A DNA stretch of 64,000 nucleotides from Aquisalimonas sp. 2447 (GTDB taxonomy: Bacteria; Pseudomonadota; Gammaproteobacteria; Nitrococcales; Aquisalimonadaceae). The notes under the pieces were generated by a model. That model saw only the letters and a list, made by a program, of their open reading frames with translations. It was not told the origin of the DNA and did not search any database. Location of the stretch: assembly GCF_012044895.1 (NCBI RefSeq), contig NZ_CP050695.1, positions 186,001 to 250,000 on the forward strand. The letters are read 5' to 3'. The stretch's first letter is position 1, and the number at the start of each line of letters is the position of its first letter. Positions 8,418 through 17,873 of this stretch are shown piece after piece. The translations under genes were made by a program, and so were the position numbers.

Positions 8418-9515
8418 ATGGTGCTGGACATCCAGGATCACTTTCCCCCAAGGGGCGCATTGGAGAGCGCTGCAGTGCTGCGTGCGCTGGTGGCGGCCCA
8501 TCGCAGTCTGGCCGAGCTCAAAGGGGTGGCAAAGACCATCCCGAATGAAGGCTTGTTGGTTTCTACCCTGTCTCTGCAGGAAGCGCAGAGCAGTTCCGAA
8601 GTCGAGAACATCATCACCACTCAGGATGCCCTCTATCGCTACCAGCTCCAGCCGGAATCCGTGGACCCGGCCAGCAAGGAAGTCGCCCGCTATGCGGACG
8701 GCCTGCAGGTCGGATTCCGCGCGGTGCGGGAGACAGAATTGCTCACGCTGAACACCATTCTCCAGGTACAGGCCGTGCTGGAGGGCAACGATGCGGGGTT
8801 TCGCAGGACGCCGGGCACGGTCCTGAGAAACGAGTTGACGGGGGAAGTCGTTTATCGGCCGCCTTCACCGGAACGGGTGCCCGAGTTGATGGCGGAGTTG
8901 GAGCGCTATCTTCATGCGGAGGGTCCGGAAGACCCACTGGTGCGCATGGCGGTTGCCCACCACCAGTTCGAAACGATTCACCCGTTCTACGATGGCAATG
9001 GGCGTACGGGGCGGATTATCAACATTCTGTTTCTCGTCCGCGAGGGGCTGCTGGATTCGCCCATCCTCTACCTGAGCCGTTACATCAGTCAGACCAAGCC
9101 CGCCTACTACGATGAGCTGCAGAGGGTTCGGGACACCGGCGACTGGGAGAGCTGGCTGCTGTACCTGCTGCGTGGTGTGGAGGTGACGGCGCGGCACACC
9201 ACCACGCTGGTGCAGGCCATTGGCCAGCTCCTGCAGCAGCACAAACACTTCATACGGGCGCGCTACAAGTTCTACAGTCAGGACCTGATCAACAACATCT
9301 TCCGCCACCCCTATACCAAGGTCGCCTTTGTGGAGAAGGACCTGGCCGTCTCCAGAGCGACGGCAACACGTTATCTGGACGAACTGGCCAAGGGCGGCAT
9401 TCTCGAAAAGCATCGGCTCGGGCGGGAGAACTACTACATCAACCTGGAGCTTGTGCGCCTGCTATTCGATTTGCCGCCGATGGATATGCAGCAGTCCGGG
9501 CAACCAAACCGATAA
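8418..9515 (+). CDS. SoFic-type protein adenylyltransferase (Fic domain with C-terminal winged helix)
   Basis: The 365-residue product resembles SoFic-type AMP transferases, which transfer AMP from ATP to hydroxyl side chains of proteins. The N-terminal helix carries an SxxxEN inhibitory motif (S59, E63, N64, in QSSSEVENI), so it is an intramolecularly inhibited Fic. The complete catalytic motif HPFYDGNGRTGR starts at His188. The C-terminal stretch (VEKDLAVSRATATRYLDELAKGGILEKHRLGRENYY) is a winged helix-turn-helix. ATG 8418 has AGGAG six bases upstream. hsdM starts 12 bases after the stop, so the two are probably co-transcribed. The native target is unknown. Confidence 0.93.
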   Translation: MVLDIQDHFPPRGALESAAVLRALVAAHRSLAELKGVAKTIPNEGLLVSTLSLQEAQSSSEVENIITTQDALYRYQLQPESVDPASKEVARYADGLQVGFRAVRETELLTLNTILQVQAVLEGNDAGFRRTPGTVLRNELTGEVVYRPPSPERVPELMAELERYLHAEGPEDPLVRMAVAHHQFETIHPFYDGNGRTGRIINILFLVREGLLDSPILYLSRYISQTKPAYYDELQRVRDTGDWESWLLYLLRGVEVTARHTTTLVQAIGQLLQQHKHFIRARYKFYSQDLINNIFRHPYTKVAFVEKDLAVSRATATRYLDELAKGGILEKHRLGRENYYINLELVRLLFDLPPMDMQQSGQPNR

Positions 9516-9527
9516 GGACCGCACGCC

Positions 9528-11008
<1,481 letters not shown>

Positions 11009-11125
11009 ACCCGACTCCGTCGCGTCTCGAGCCGTTGTGCCCCAGGGGCATGAAGCCGTCGCGTCCGGTAAGCGACAGATCATCATGACACCAAGGAACA
11101 TGCCGGTTGCGGAGTCGCACGAGCC

Positions 11126-11217
11126 GTAGGGTGGACCTTCAGGTCCACCGTCACAGGCCCCACGGACGGCGGCATTTCAGGGGAAGTGTGGATGGTGGAC
11201 CTGAAGGTCCACCCTAC
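11126..11217. repeat. Inverted pair of GTAGGG-type palindromes
   Basis: Two 24-bp copies lie head to head: 11126-11149 reads GTAGGGTGGA-CCTTCAGG-TCCACC and 11194-11217 is its reverse complement. Each is itself nearly palindromic. The pair, 44 bp apart, lies between the convergent ends of hsdM and the dioxygenase gene. The 11009-11240 gap holds nothing else that I recognise. Confidence 0.85.
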
Positions 11218-11240
11218 GGGTACGGCTACGGTCGGCGGGG

Positions 11241-12089
11241 TTACTCCAAGGGGCCGAGCCGCTCGCCGTGGGTCAGCCCCCGGAATAGCTGATAGGTCGT
11301 GCGTATAGCGGTGCCGTCCACGTTCGGTGCGCCCCGGCCGGCCAGCACGTCTCCCCTGTTGACCGTGCGCAGCTCGAACGACAGCCGGGTCCTGTCCGTG
11401 GCGTTCGGTACCGACGCATGCAGGTGAACGCCGGAGAAGCACAGCAGGTCGCCGGGCTCGATGCTCACGGGCATCGCGTCCTCCCAGCCCGGCGGGTCGG
11501 TGGCCAGTGGCAGCAGCGGGTAGTCGGTGTCCGGCCCGTCCGCTTTCAGGCGGCGCAGTAGCTCGCGGAAATCCCAGCCCTCGCTGTTGTTCGGCACGGG
11601 GCGTTCGAAATACGTGGGGAAGAAGGCGATGGTTCGTTCCGGCGTGGTTGGCCACACCGGGGCCCACCAGTTGGTCTGTGCCATGATGTTCGACCCCCAG
11701 GTATCCCTGTGCACGCCCAGCGGGCTGATCCGGCGGGCCCCGCTGCGGCTGGAGGCGCTCTGGACACGGAGTTCCAGTCCGTCGCCGAAGGTGTCGTCGA
11801 TGCCCACGCCGACGTCCTGTAGCGCGGTGCGCAGCAGCGCGGTCACCGTGTCATCGGCCGCGACTGCATCCCGCAGCGCCTGGGCCGCGGCGTTGAGCGC
11901 CGCTTCCGGCAGGCGTTCGTGAACGGATTCCGGGTCGGCGCCAAGATGTTGCCGGCAGATCGCCCGCAGCCCATCCACCAGATACGTCACGGCCGCAAAG
12001 CCCCGGAAGACGATCAGGTCGCCCTGGTAGACGCGCTGGTTGCGGGCCTCCTCCGGGAGCGGACTGGAGGTGAGCAGGAATGACGCCAT
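11241..12089 (-). CDS. PhyH-like Fe(II)/2-oxoglutarate dioxygenase
   Basis: The 282-residue protein has the layout of phytanoyl-CoA dioxygenase-like enzymes. A proximal iron motif H127-R-D129 is followed by TWGSNIMAQTNWWAPV, and a distal histidine lies in GDLLCFSGVHLHASVPN. A basic residue in RTRLSFELRTV could bind 2-oxoglutarate. Such enzymes hydroxylate small molecules with iron, oxygen and 2-oxoglutarate. It stands alone on the minus strand, flanked by repeats, so context gives no substrate. An ectoine-hydroxylase-like role is not supported by the motifs seen. Confidence 0.7.
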   Translation of the reverse strand: MASFLLTSSPLPEEARNQRVYQGDLIVFRGFAAVTYLVDGLRAICRQHLGADPESVHERLPEAALNAAAQALRDAVAADDTVTALLRTALQDVGVGIDDTFGDGLELRVQSASSRSGARRISPLGVHRDTWGSNIMAQTNWWAPVWPTTPERTIAFFPTYFERPVPNNSEGWDFRELLRRLKADGPDTDYPLLPLATDPPGWEDAMPVSIEPGDLLCFSGVHLHASVPNATDRTRLSFELRTVNRGDVLAGRGAPNVDGTAIRTTYQLFRGLTHGERLGPLE

Positions 12090-12297
12090 GATGTACCCTC
12101 GGCGTGCTCAAGCGATTTGGGCTCTACTATGCCGCCTCCGGCCAAACACCGGTGTCGCTGAACCGTCGCCGGATTGTCACTGGGATTCTTTGCGGGCGGT
12201 GCCGCCGGAGCTATCGTCGTCTGATCCGTCGAACGTCAGGGTTGCACGGCCCGGGCTGGGCTATAGTTGTTGGCGTACGTCTGAAAGGAGTCGACCC

Positions 12298-12735
12298 ATG
12301 CCACCCTGGATGCTTGCCCCCTGGCTGTTTCCACTTTGGGCCGCGGGCGCGCTGCGCGCGCCTCTGAGTGGGGACGTCACTCAGGACATTTCGCCCTTCA
12401 CGAATCTATTCTCGCCGCAGGTGGCACTGAACTTCGCCGGTGATCCGCGGATCGAGCGGGACGTGGTGTCGGAGGTGGCCAGCTATGGCCGGCAGCTCGG
12501 CGTGCTGACCGAGGCGTTGCTCGCCGTGGCGGGGGACAGCGACGACCCGGCCGTGCGGCGGCTCCGAGCGATGCAGGCGGACGTGGAGGCCGTCAAGGCG
12601 CGTCACGCAAGCGACCCGCGTGCCGCTGCCGAGCAGGCCATGGCGCGGCTGCGGCGCGAGGACCCGGCGGCGTTCGCGGTTCTGCTGGAACGCCTGTCCG
12701 CCGAGGATCCGGATGAACCCCCGGTTTCGCCTTGA
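12298..12735 (+). CDS. Small hypothetical protein, possibly phasin-like
   Basis: The 145-residue product starts at ATG 12298, with GAAAGGAG seven bases upstream. It opens with a hydrophobic stretch (MPPWMLAPWLFPLWAAGAL), continues with SPFTNLFSPQVALNFAGDP, and then is helical and charged (VVSEVASYGRQLGVLTEALLAVA, then many Ala/Arg/Glu residues). The SYGRQLG helix resembles granule-associated phasins, but no polyhydroxyalkanoate genes are near, so this is only a suggestion. TTGCAC (12242) and TATAGT (12262) upstream are 14 bases apart, too close for a good promoter. Confidence 0.6.
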   Translation: MPPWMLAPWLFPLWAAGALRAPLSGDVTQDISPFTNLFSPQVALNFAGDPRIERDVVSEVASYGRQLGVLTEALLAVAGDSDDPAVRRLRAMQADVEAVKARHASDPRAAAEQAMARLRREDPAAFAVLLERLSAEDPDEPPVSP

Positions 12736-12754
12736 TTCTTGAACGTCTCGGCAG

Positions 12755-12778
12755 GGCGGATCTGAAGGTTCGCCCTAC
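12755..12778. repeat. GTAGGG-type palindrome, imperfect copy
   Basis: The reverse complement reads GTAGGGCGAA-CCTTCAGA-TCCGCC, a member of the family at 11126, 27667 and 37192 with one arm decayed (GGCGGA against TTCGCC). It lies 20 bases after the stop of the small hypothetical gene. Confidence 0.75.
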
Positions 12779-12803
12779 AGGTCCGCACTTGTATCGACGC
12801 ACT

Positions 12804-12826
12804 GTGGGAGCGACGTCAGTCGCGAT
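12804..12826. repeat. GGAGCGACGTCAGTCGCGAT repeat, single copy
   Basis: The sequence GTGGGAGCGACGTCAGTCGC plus GAT matches the arms of the long inverted repeat at 39908-39975. The core GCGAC-GTCA-GTCGC is a small hairpin. Here there is only one arm. Confidence 0.75.
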
Positions 12827-13081
12827 CGCCGACCCCTGTCGCCGAGGAGCTGGGGCGGCAGAGGACGCCTCGTATGCGAGGACTTCCCATGACGTGCCGT
12901 CAATGATCCGGAGCGCGCTCATATTACCTGCACGCTCGTCCAGGCCTGAGGAATGGAGCCGTCAACATCACTGCGACAAGCGCTGAGAAGTCCCGCCCTC
13001 GCGGGTGGCCTGTTCTTCGCGTTGCTCTCGATAGGCTACCCGTGCGCTCTGCGTTAGCTGCGATTCCCTCCCTCGAGAAGG

Positions 13082-13100
13082 TATACTATAGTGTCACTAT
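13082..13100 (+). promoter_or_regulatory. Promoter -10 box and overlapping operator of the antitoxin gene
   Basis: TATACT (13082-13087) is a good sigma-70 -10 box. Directly after it, ATAGTG-T-CACTAT (13088-13100) is a perfect inverted repeat sitting where RNA polymerase would start. This is the expected place for autorepression by an antitoxin/toxin complex. No clear -35 box is seen. Confidence 0.55.
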
Positions 13101-13122
13101 TGATCTGATTCAGGGTGAGCCC

Positions 13123-13380
13123 ATGAAAGTTGAGCTTGTTACGAACCTTAAGCGCCGAGCCACCAAGATTCTGGCCGATCTGCACGCGTCAAAGGAGCCG
13201 GTACTGATCACGGAACATGGCCAGCCATCCGCCTATCTTGTTGATGTGCAGGATTACGAGTTCATGCAGCGTCGCCTTGAGCTGCTTGAGGGGCTCTCAC
13301 GGGGAGAGCGTGCAGCACTTGAGGGAAGAACGTGCAGCCAGAGTGAGGCCAGGGAGAAAATGAGTAAATGGCTGAGGTAA
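13123..13380 (+). CDS. Phd/YefM-family antitoxin
   Basis: The 85-residue protein has the N-terminal DNA-binding fold of Phd/YefM antitoxins: VTNLKRRATKILADLHASKEPVLITEHGQPSAYLVDVQDYEFM. A charged C-terminal tail, which would wrap the toxin, follows. It should neutralise the adjacent toxin and repress the operon at the palindrome 13088-13100. The toxin gene starts inside its last codons, with a 13-bp overlap, so the two are translationally coupled. Confidence 0.88.
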   Translation: MKVELVTNLKRRATKILADLHASKEPVLITEHGQPSAYLVDVQDYEFMQRRLELLEGLSRGERAALEGRTCSQSEAREKMSKWLR

Positions 13381-13670
13381 TCTGGACTGAGACCGCCCTT
13401 CAAGAGTTGGAAGCAATCGCCGAGTACATCGCTCTGGATAATTCTGCCGCAGCAAGTCATCTTGTCCAGGAAGTGTTCGACAAGACCGAGCGCCTGGAAG
13501 ATTTTCCCCAGTCCGGAAGAATTCCCCCAGAGCTGCCTGACTCGGTCTACAGGGAGGTAGTGATTCCGCCGTGCCGCATTTTTTATCGTGAGGATGAAAA
13601 GCGGGTTCTTGTCCTCTACGTCATGCGAGAAGAGCGGCAGCTTCGCGTGTACATGCTTGGTAGCAGCTAA
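13368..13670 (+). CDS. RelE/ParE-family toxin
   Basis: The 100-residue protein matches the RelE/ParE fold: VIWTETALQELEAIAEYIALDN, then LEDFPQSGRIPPELPDSVYREVVIPPCRIFYR and VLVLYVMREERQL. The ELPD...YREV...CRIFYR pattern is typical of ParE-like gyrase poisons, but mRNA cleavage cannot be excluded. It pairs with the overlapping Phd-type antitoxin. Confidence 0.88.
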   Translation: MAEVIWTETALQELEAIAEYIALDNSAAASHLVQEVFDKTERLEDFPQSGRIPPELPDSVYREVVIPPCRIFYREDEKRVLVLYVMREERQLRVYMLGSS

Positions 13671-13712
13671 CCAGGCGCGTCACACGGATGCCTCTGACTC
13701 CGGTGCGCTTCG

Positions 13713-13744
13713 CCGACCCCGACCGCAACGCCTGTCGGGGTCGG
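13713..13744. repeat. Hairpin with 11-bp perfect arms
   Basis: CCGACCCCGAC (13713-13723) and GTCGGGGTCGG (13734-13744) flank a 10-base loop. It lies 43 bases after the toxin stop. There is no T-run, so it may be another palindromic repeat, or a Rho-assisted 3' end for the toxin-antitoxin transcript. Confidence 0.6.
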
Positions 13745-13769
13745 TGACCATGACGGTCGGATAGCATAC

Positions 13770-14014
13770 CTAAGGTTCCCGGGAGGCGGCGCTGTCGCTG
13801 CTGATGTCGTCGGGCATGCTCCGTTCAAACTGGTTGAAATAGGCCAGCGCGAAGACCAGGGGGGCGGTGTAGTCGATGGCATATTCGTTGGTGGAGTAGG
13901 ATTCCAGCTCGTCCAGATACGCCTTTGCCGGCGGGACGTCGCCGTGTGGAGTCCGGTAATGGACAGGGAGGGGTGCGGTCGCGAGTAGAAAGCCGTTCAG
14001 GTGCGGCCCGCATC
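13770..14014 (-). pseudogene. C-terminal relic resembling a glycoside hydrolase family 9 enzyme
   Basis: Reading the minus strand in the frame that continues past the xth stop gives about 80 codons without a start: LNGFLLATAPLPVHYR, then KAYLDELESYSTNEYAIDYT and APLVFALAYFNQFE before a stop at 13770-13772. The pattern ESYSTNEYAIDYTAPLVFALAYF is like the conserved end of family 9 endoglucanases, which includes the catalytic Glu of TNE. No upstream part exists, because the frame abuts the end of xth. It is best read as the tail of a lost gene. Confidence 0.55.
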
Positions 14015-14024
14015 CGCGATAGCG

Positions 14025-14795
14025 TTACGCGGTGACGAACTCCGCCACCACCGGAGCGTGGTCGGAAGGCCGTTCCCAGCGCCGCGGTTCCACGTCCACC
14101 CGGCTTGCGGTGCACTGCGCGGCCAGGGCAGGGCTGGCGAGCACGAGGTCGATGCGCAGGCCGCGGTTACGCTTGAAGTTGTTCATGCGGTAGTCCCACC
14201 AGGAGAACACCTGCTCGTCCTGGGGAAAGCGGCGGAAGGTGTCTTCCAGGCCCAGGTCGGTGAGTGCTCTCAGTGCGGCGTGCTCCGGCTCGCTGAACAG
14301 GATCTTGCCGCGCCACTCCTCCGGGTCGTGCACGTCGGCGTCGGCGGGGGCGATGTTGAAATCGCCCACCACGGCGAGGCGCGGGTGGCGCGCCATTTCG
14401 TCGGCGATCCAGTCCCGCAGCCGCGCCAGCCAGTCCAGCTTGTAGGCGTACTTCTCGCTGCCGACTTCGGAGCCGTTGGGCACATACAGGTTGATGAAGC
14501 GCAGGTCGCCGATGGTGCCCGCCATGACGCGGCGCTGGGGGTCGTCCACGCCGGGGATGTCGGTGACGGTCTCGCTGATGGGCTGTTTCGCCAGCACGGC
14601 GACGCCGTTATAGGTCTTCTGACCGGCGTGGACCGCCTCGTAGCCGGCCTCGCTCAGGGCCGCGGCCGGGAAGTTGTCGTCGGTGAGTTTGGTTTCCTGC
14701 AGGCCCACCACGTCCGGCTGTTCCGTCTCCAGCCAGTGGAGCACGTGGGGCAGGCGCACCTTCAGGGAGTTGACGTTCCAGGAGGCCAGTTTCAT
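14025..14795 (-). CDS. xth: Exodeoxyribonuclease III (AP endonuclease)
   Basis: The 256-residue protein is a complete exonuclease III-family enzyme that cuts DNA 5' of abasic sites in base-excision repair. Signatures in order are SWNVNSLKVR, GLQETKL (metal-binding Glu), NLYVPNG, GDFNIAP, FSWWDYR, RGLRIDLVL and SDHAPV (catalytic Asp-His). Its ATG directly abuts the stop of the HIT gene, so the two are one transcript. Several gammaproteobacteria carry more than one xth-like gene, so this may not be the only one. Confidence 0.95.
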   Translation of the reverse strand: MKLASWNVNSLKVRLPHVLHWLETEQPDVVGLQETKLTDDNFPAAALSEAGYEAVHAGQKTYNGVAVLAKQPISETVTDIPGVDDPQRRVMAGTIGDLRFINLYVPNGSEVGSEKYAYKLDWLARLRDWIADEMARHPRLAVVGDFNIAPADADVHDPEEWRGKILFSEPEHAALRALTDLGLEDTFRRFPQDEQVFSWWDYRMNNFKRNRGLRIDLVLASPALAAQCTASRVDVEPRRWERPSDHAPVVAEFVTA

Positions 14796-15233
14796 TCAGG
14801 CCTCCCAGCCCAGCTTGGCGCGGATCTCCGCGGCCACGGCCTTGAGTTCCTCGGGGTCCGCCTGGTCCTTGCCGTGGCTGCGGCGATCCTGCCCTTCCCA
14901 GCGGGGGATGATGTGCTGGTGGTAGTGGAACACGGTCTGGCCGGCGGCCTCGCCGTTGAACTGGGTCAGGGCGATGCCGTGGGGCTGGATGGCGGCCTGG
15001 ATGGCGCCGGCGACTTCCTGGACGCTGGCAATGAAAGTCTGCAGCAGGTCGGTGGGCATTTCCAGCAGGTTCGGGTAGTGGGCCTTGGGGATAACCAGGG
15101 TGTGGCCGCGTGAGGACGGAAAGGCGTCCATGAAGGCGAAAACGTGGTCGGTCTGGCCGACGATGGCGGCGGGGATTTCCCCGGAAACGATCTTGCAGAA
15201 GATGCAGTTCGGGTCGGTGGGGTACTCGGCCAT
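14796..15233 (-). CDS. HIT-family nucleotide-binding protein
   Basis: The 145-residue protein has the histidine-triad fold. CIFCKIVSGEIPA lies near residue 10, then DAFPSSRGHTLVIPK, and the catalytic triad sits in VFHYHQHIIP. Members hydrolyse or transfer nucleoside monophosphate groups of dinucleotides or phosphoramidates. The two Cys of CIFC are typical of the Hint/Fhit-like branch that may bind zinc. It is the first gene of an operon with xth. Confidence 0.92.
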   Translation of the reverse strand: MAEYPTDPNCIFCKIVSGEIPAAIVGQTDHVFAFMDAFPSSRGHTLVIPKAHYPNLLEMPTDLLQTFIASVQEVAGAIQAAIQPHGIALTQFNGEAAGQTVFHYHQHIIPRWEGQDRRSHGKDQADPEELKAVAAEIRAKLGWEA

Positions 15234-15303
15234 TGCTTGACCTCCTTTCCTCGTCTGTTTGTCTGTAGGAATCCGAGCCTCTCAGGGTGCCCGGTTTCGG
15301 GGC

Positions 15304-15412
15304 GCGCGGAGCGGGTGATCCGATCACGGACACGCCGTGAATACATCCATGTAGGCTCGACTGCGGCCGTCCTGGCCGCAGACGGTCCGTGATCGGATCA
15401 CCCGCTCCGCGC
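15304..15412. repeat. 109-bp inverted-repeat element with 28-bp perfect arms
   Basis: Left arm 15304-15331 and right arm 15385-15412 are perfect reverse complements (ends GCGCGGAGCGGGTGATCCGA and its complement). The 53-bp middle contains ACATCCATGT and a second hairpin CTGCGGCC-GTCCT-GGCCGCAG (15361-15381). It lies 70 bases upstream of the HIT gene start. No coding capacity is seen. It looks like a palindromic mobile repeat rather than a terminator. Confidence 0.75.
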
Positions 15413-15431
15413 TATGTGCCAAATTCAGGGC

Positions 15432-15522
15432 GTAGGGTGCATCTTGATGCACCTTCCCGCGTTGAGCCAGCCGGCAGCGGGCATCATCGGGGGCCGTCAC
15501 GGTGCATCAAGATGCGCCCTAC
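15432..15522. repeat. Inverted pair of GTAGGG-type palindromes with TGCATC core
   Basis: 15432-15453 reads GTAGGGTGCATCTTGATGCA followed by CC. 15501-15522 is the reverse complement with one change (GGTGCATCAAGATGCGCCCT then AC). These are the same outer ends as the 11126 family but a different palindromic core. The 15234-15615 gap consists almost wholly of this pair, the 109-bp element and the copies at 15550-15614. Confidence 0.85.
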
Positions 15523-15549
15523 GTGTGCCCGATTGCCCGGGCGGGTTAC

Positions 15550-15614
15550 GGTGGATTTAAACATCCACCCTACGGGCCCCGTTGCCGGACGTAGGGTGGA
15601 CCTTCAGGTCCACC
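15550..15614. repeat. Two more GTAGGG-type palindromes beside prlC
   Basis: 15550-15573 reads in reverse complement GTAGGGTGGATGTTTAAATC followed by CACC, a core not seen elsewhere in the window. 15591-15614 is the common GTAGGGTGGA-CCTTCAGG-TCCACC. The second copy ends one base before the prlC stop codon, so it may form part of the prlC mRNA end. Confidence 0.85.
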
Positions 15615-15615
15615 G

Positions 15616-17658
15616 TCAGGCCGCCAGTCCACTGTGCCGAAGCAGCGCGTCCACATTCGGCTCGCGGCCGCGGAATGCCTTGTAGAGGTCCATCAGGTCC
15701 TCTGAGCCGCCCTTCTCCAGAATATGCACCAGGAAGTCGCGCCCGGCATTCTGGCTGAACACGCCCTCTTCCTCGAAGCGCGAGTAGGCGTCGGCGGAGA
15801 GGACTTCCGCCCACTTGTAGCTGTAGTAGCCCGCCGCGTAGCCCCCGGCGAAGATGTGCATGAAGCCGTGCGGGAAGCGGTGCCATTCCGGCGGGCGGAC
15901 CACGGCGGTCATGTCCCGGGCCTCTTCCAGGGTTTCCAGCACGCGGGCGCCGCGGGACGGATCGTGTTCCAGATGCAGCTTGAAGTCGAACAGGGAGAAT
16001 TCCAGCTGGCGCATCATCGCCATGGCGGACTGGAAGTTCTTCGCCGCCTGCATGCGCTGGAACAGATCCTCGGGGATGGGCTCGCCGGTATCCACGTGGG
16101 CGGCGAACAGGTCCAGGGCCTCACGCTCCCAGCACCAGTTCTCCATGAACTGGCTGGGCAGTTCCACCGCATCCCAGGGCACGCCGTGGATGCCGGCCAC
16201 GGAGGCGGCGCCCACCCGGGTGAGCATGTGGTGCAGGCCGTGGCCGAATTCGTGGAACAGGGTCTCCACCTCGGTGTGGGTCAGCAGCGCCGGCCGGTCG
16301 CCCACCGGTGGCGCGAAGTTGCAGGTGAGAAAGGCCACCGGCGTCTGCACGCCGTCACCGGTATCGCGGCGCACCTTGCACTCGGCCATCCAGGCGCCGC
16401 TGCGCTTGTCGCTGCGGGCGTAGAGATCGGTGAAGAAACGCCCGCGCAGGGTGCCGTCCGGGTCGCGGATCTCGAAGAACTGCACGTCCCGGTGCCAGGT
16501 TTCCACGGCCTTGGTGTTCTCGCGTATTTCCACGCCGTAGAGGCGCTCCACCACCTGGAACAGGCCGTCGATCACCCGCTGCGCCGGGAAGTAGGGGCGC
16601 AGATCTTCCTGGGAGATGGCGTAGCGGCTCTGGCGCAGCTGTTCGGACGCGAAGGTCACGTCCCAGGGCTGAAGGTCATCCAGACCCAGCTCGTCCCGGG
16701 CGAAGGCCCGGAGTTCCTCGAATTCGCGCTCCGCCACCGGTTTGGCGCGCCGGGCGAGATCGGTGAGGAAGTCCATGACCGCCTGGGGGCTGTCGGCCAT
16801 CTTGGTGGCCAGGGACAGCTCGGCGTAGTTGTCGTAGCCGAGCAGTCGCGCCTTTTCGTGGCGCAGGGCGAGGATTTCGTCCATGAGCGCCGTGTTGTCC
16901 CACTGGCCGGCATGCGGCCCCTGGTCGGAGGCGCGGGTGCCGAAGGCCTCATAGACCTCCCGGCGCAGGTCCCGGTCGCGGCAATGGGTGAGAACGGCGA
17001 ACACGCTGGGGAAGTCCAGCCCGATCCGGTAACCGCTCTCGCCCGCCTGTTCCGCGGCCTGGCGGAGCATGGCCAGGTTGGACTCGGGCAGCCCGTCGAG
17101 CCGCGTGGCGTCGTCCAGTTGCTTATGCCAGGCGTTGGTGGCGTCGAGCAGGTTCTCCTGGAATTTCGAGCCCAGTTCCGAGAGCCGATTGGCGATCTCC
17201 CGGTAGCGGGCCTTCTTCTCCTCGGGGAGATCCACCCCCGCCAGGCGGAAGTCGCGCAGGGCATGTTCCACGGCGCGGCGACGGTCGGCGGGGAGCGCCG
17301 CGAAGTCGTCCCGATCGGCCACGGCCTGGAACGCCCGGAACAGGGCCTCGTTCTGCCCCATCTCGGTGGTGTATTCGGTGAGCTTGGGCAGGCACGCGTT
17401 GTACGCGGCCCGCAGTTCATCGGAGTTGGCCACGGCGTTCAGGTGGCTCACCGGTGACCACGCCTGGCTGAGCCGGTCGTCCATCGCCTCCAGCGGGCGC
17501 ACCAGAGTGTCCCAGGTGAAAGGGTCGTCCTGTGCCAGCAGCGCGTCCAGGCGCGCCCGGTTGTCCGCCAGGAGGGTGTCGATGGCGGGCTCCACGTGCT
17601 CGGGCCGGATGGCGGAGAAGCGGGGCAGGTCGGTGGCTTCCAGCAGGGGGTTGGTCAT
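15616..17658 (-). CDS. prlC: Oligopeptidase A (M3 zinc metallopeptidase)
   Basis: The 680-residue protein has the same length as Escherichia coli oligopeptidase A and matches it throughout. The zinc-binding HEFGH lies in VETLFHEFGHGLHHML, with the downstream Glu in the FMENWCWE helix. The enzyme degrades signal peptides and other oligopeptides in the cytoplasm. ATG 17658 (MTNPLLEA) is chosen because GAGG lies six bases upstream; in-frame starts further upstream lack this. Confidence 0.95.
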   Translation of the reverse strand: MTNPLLEATDLPRFSAIRPEHVEPAIDTLLADNRARLDALLAQDDPFTWDTLVRPLEAMDDRLSQAWSPVSHLNAVANSDELRAAYNACLPKLTEYTTEMGQNEALFRAFQAVADRDDFAALPADRRRAVEHALRDFRLAGVDLPEEKKARYREIANRLSELGSKFQENLLDATNAWHKQLDDATRLDGLPESNLAMLRQAAEQAGESGYRIGLDFPSVFAVLTHCRDRDLRREVYEAFGTRASDQGPHAGQWDNTALMDEILALRHEKARLLGYDNYAELSLATKMADSPQAVMDFLTDLARRAKPVAEREFEELRAFARDELGLDDLQPWDVTFASEQLRQSRYAISQEDLRPYFPAQRVIDGLFQVVERLYGVEIRENTKAVETWHRDVQFFEIRDPDGTLRGRFFTDLYARSDKRSGAWMAECKVRRDTGDGVQTPVAFLTCNFAPPVGDRPALLTHTEVETLFHEFGHGLHHMLTRVGAASVAGIHGVPWDAVELPSQFMENWCWEREALDLFAAHVDTGEPIPEDLFQRMQAAKNFQSAMAMMRQLEFSLFDFKLHLEHDPSRGARVLETLEEARDMTAVVRPPEWHRFPHGFMHIFAGGYAAGYYSYKWAEVLSADAYSRFEEEGVFSQNAGRDFLVHILEKGGSEDLMDLYKAFRGREPNVDALLRHSGLAA

Positions 17659-17836
17659 TGCGTTCCTCTTGATCCACGGTGGCGTCATCACGGCGCCTCA
17701 TTATGGACCGGGAAAGCGTTTGGGTGTGAGAGGGTCAGTTCCTGACAGACCATGCGGCGGGGGAGCTGGACGATCTCCGCCATGAGTTCGATGGCGCGAC
17801 TGGTGAACTGGCCGATGCGCCGGGCGGCGCGGGCGG

Positions 17837-17871
17837 GACTCTGAATGCCGCGTCAAAGACGGTTCAGAGTC
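17837..17871. repeat. Small inverted repeat after the toxin gene
   Basis: GACTCTGAA (17837-17845) and TTCAGAGTC (17863-17871) are perfect 9-bp arms around a 17-base loop. They lie two bases beyond the end of the minus-strand toxin gene. There is no T-run on either strand, so a terminator role is uncertain. Confidence 0.45.
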
Positions 17872-17873
17872 GT

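Larger units (their letters stand above)
12736..13122. other. Intergenic stretch with repeat copies and toxin-antitoxin promoter
   Basis: This 387-bp gap holds two palindromic repeats (12755-12778 and 12804-12826) and the promoter/operator of the next operon (13082-13100). Short hairpins such as CCTCG-TATG-CGAGG (about 12868) and CCCGC-CCTC-GCGGG (about 12993) are visible. I see no coding frame of note. Confidence 0.7.

Noticed and set aside
12242-12267. Sigma-70 promoter TTGCAC...TATAGT before the small hypothetical gene
   Set aside because: The spacer is only 14 bases, too short for a normal promoter.
15724-17457. A 577-codon open frame antisense to prlC
   Set aside because: Same shadow effect. 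prlC is complete and matches its family over its full length.
17688-17860. Start-less minus-strand frame reading ARRIGQFTSRAIELMAEIVQLPRR
   Set aside because: It looks gene-like but is only about 57 codons, has no start or family match, and open frames of this length are common at this base composition.
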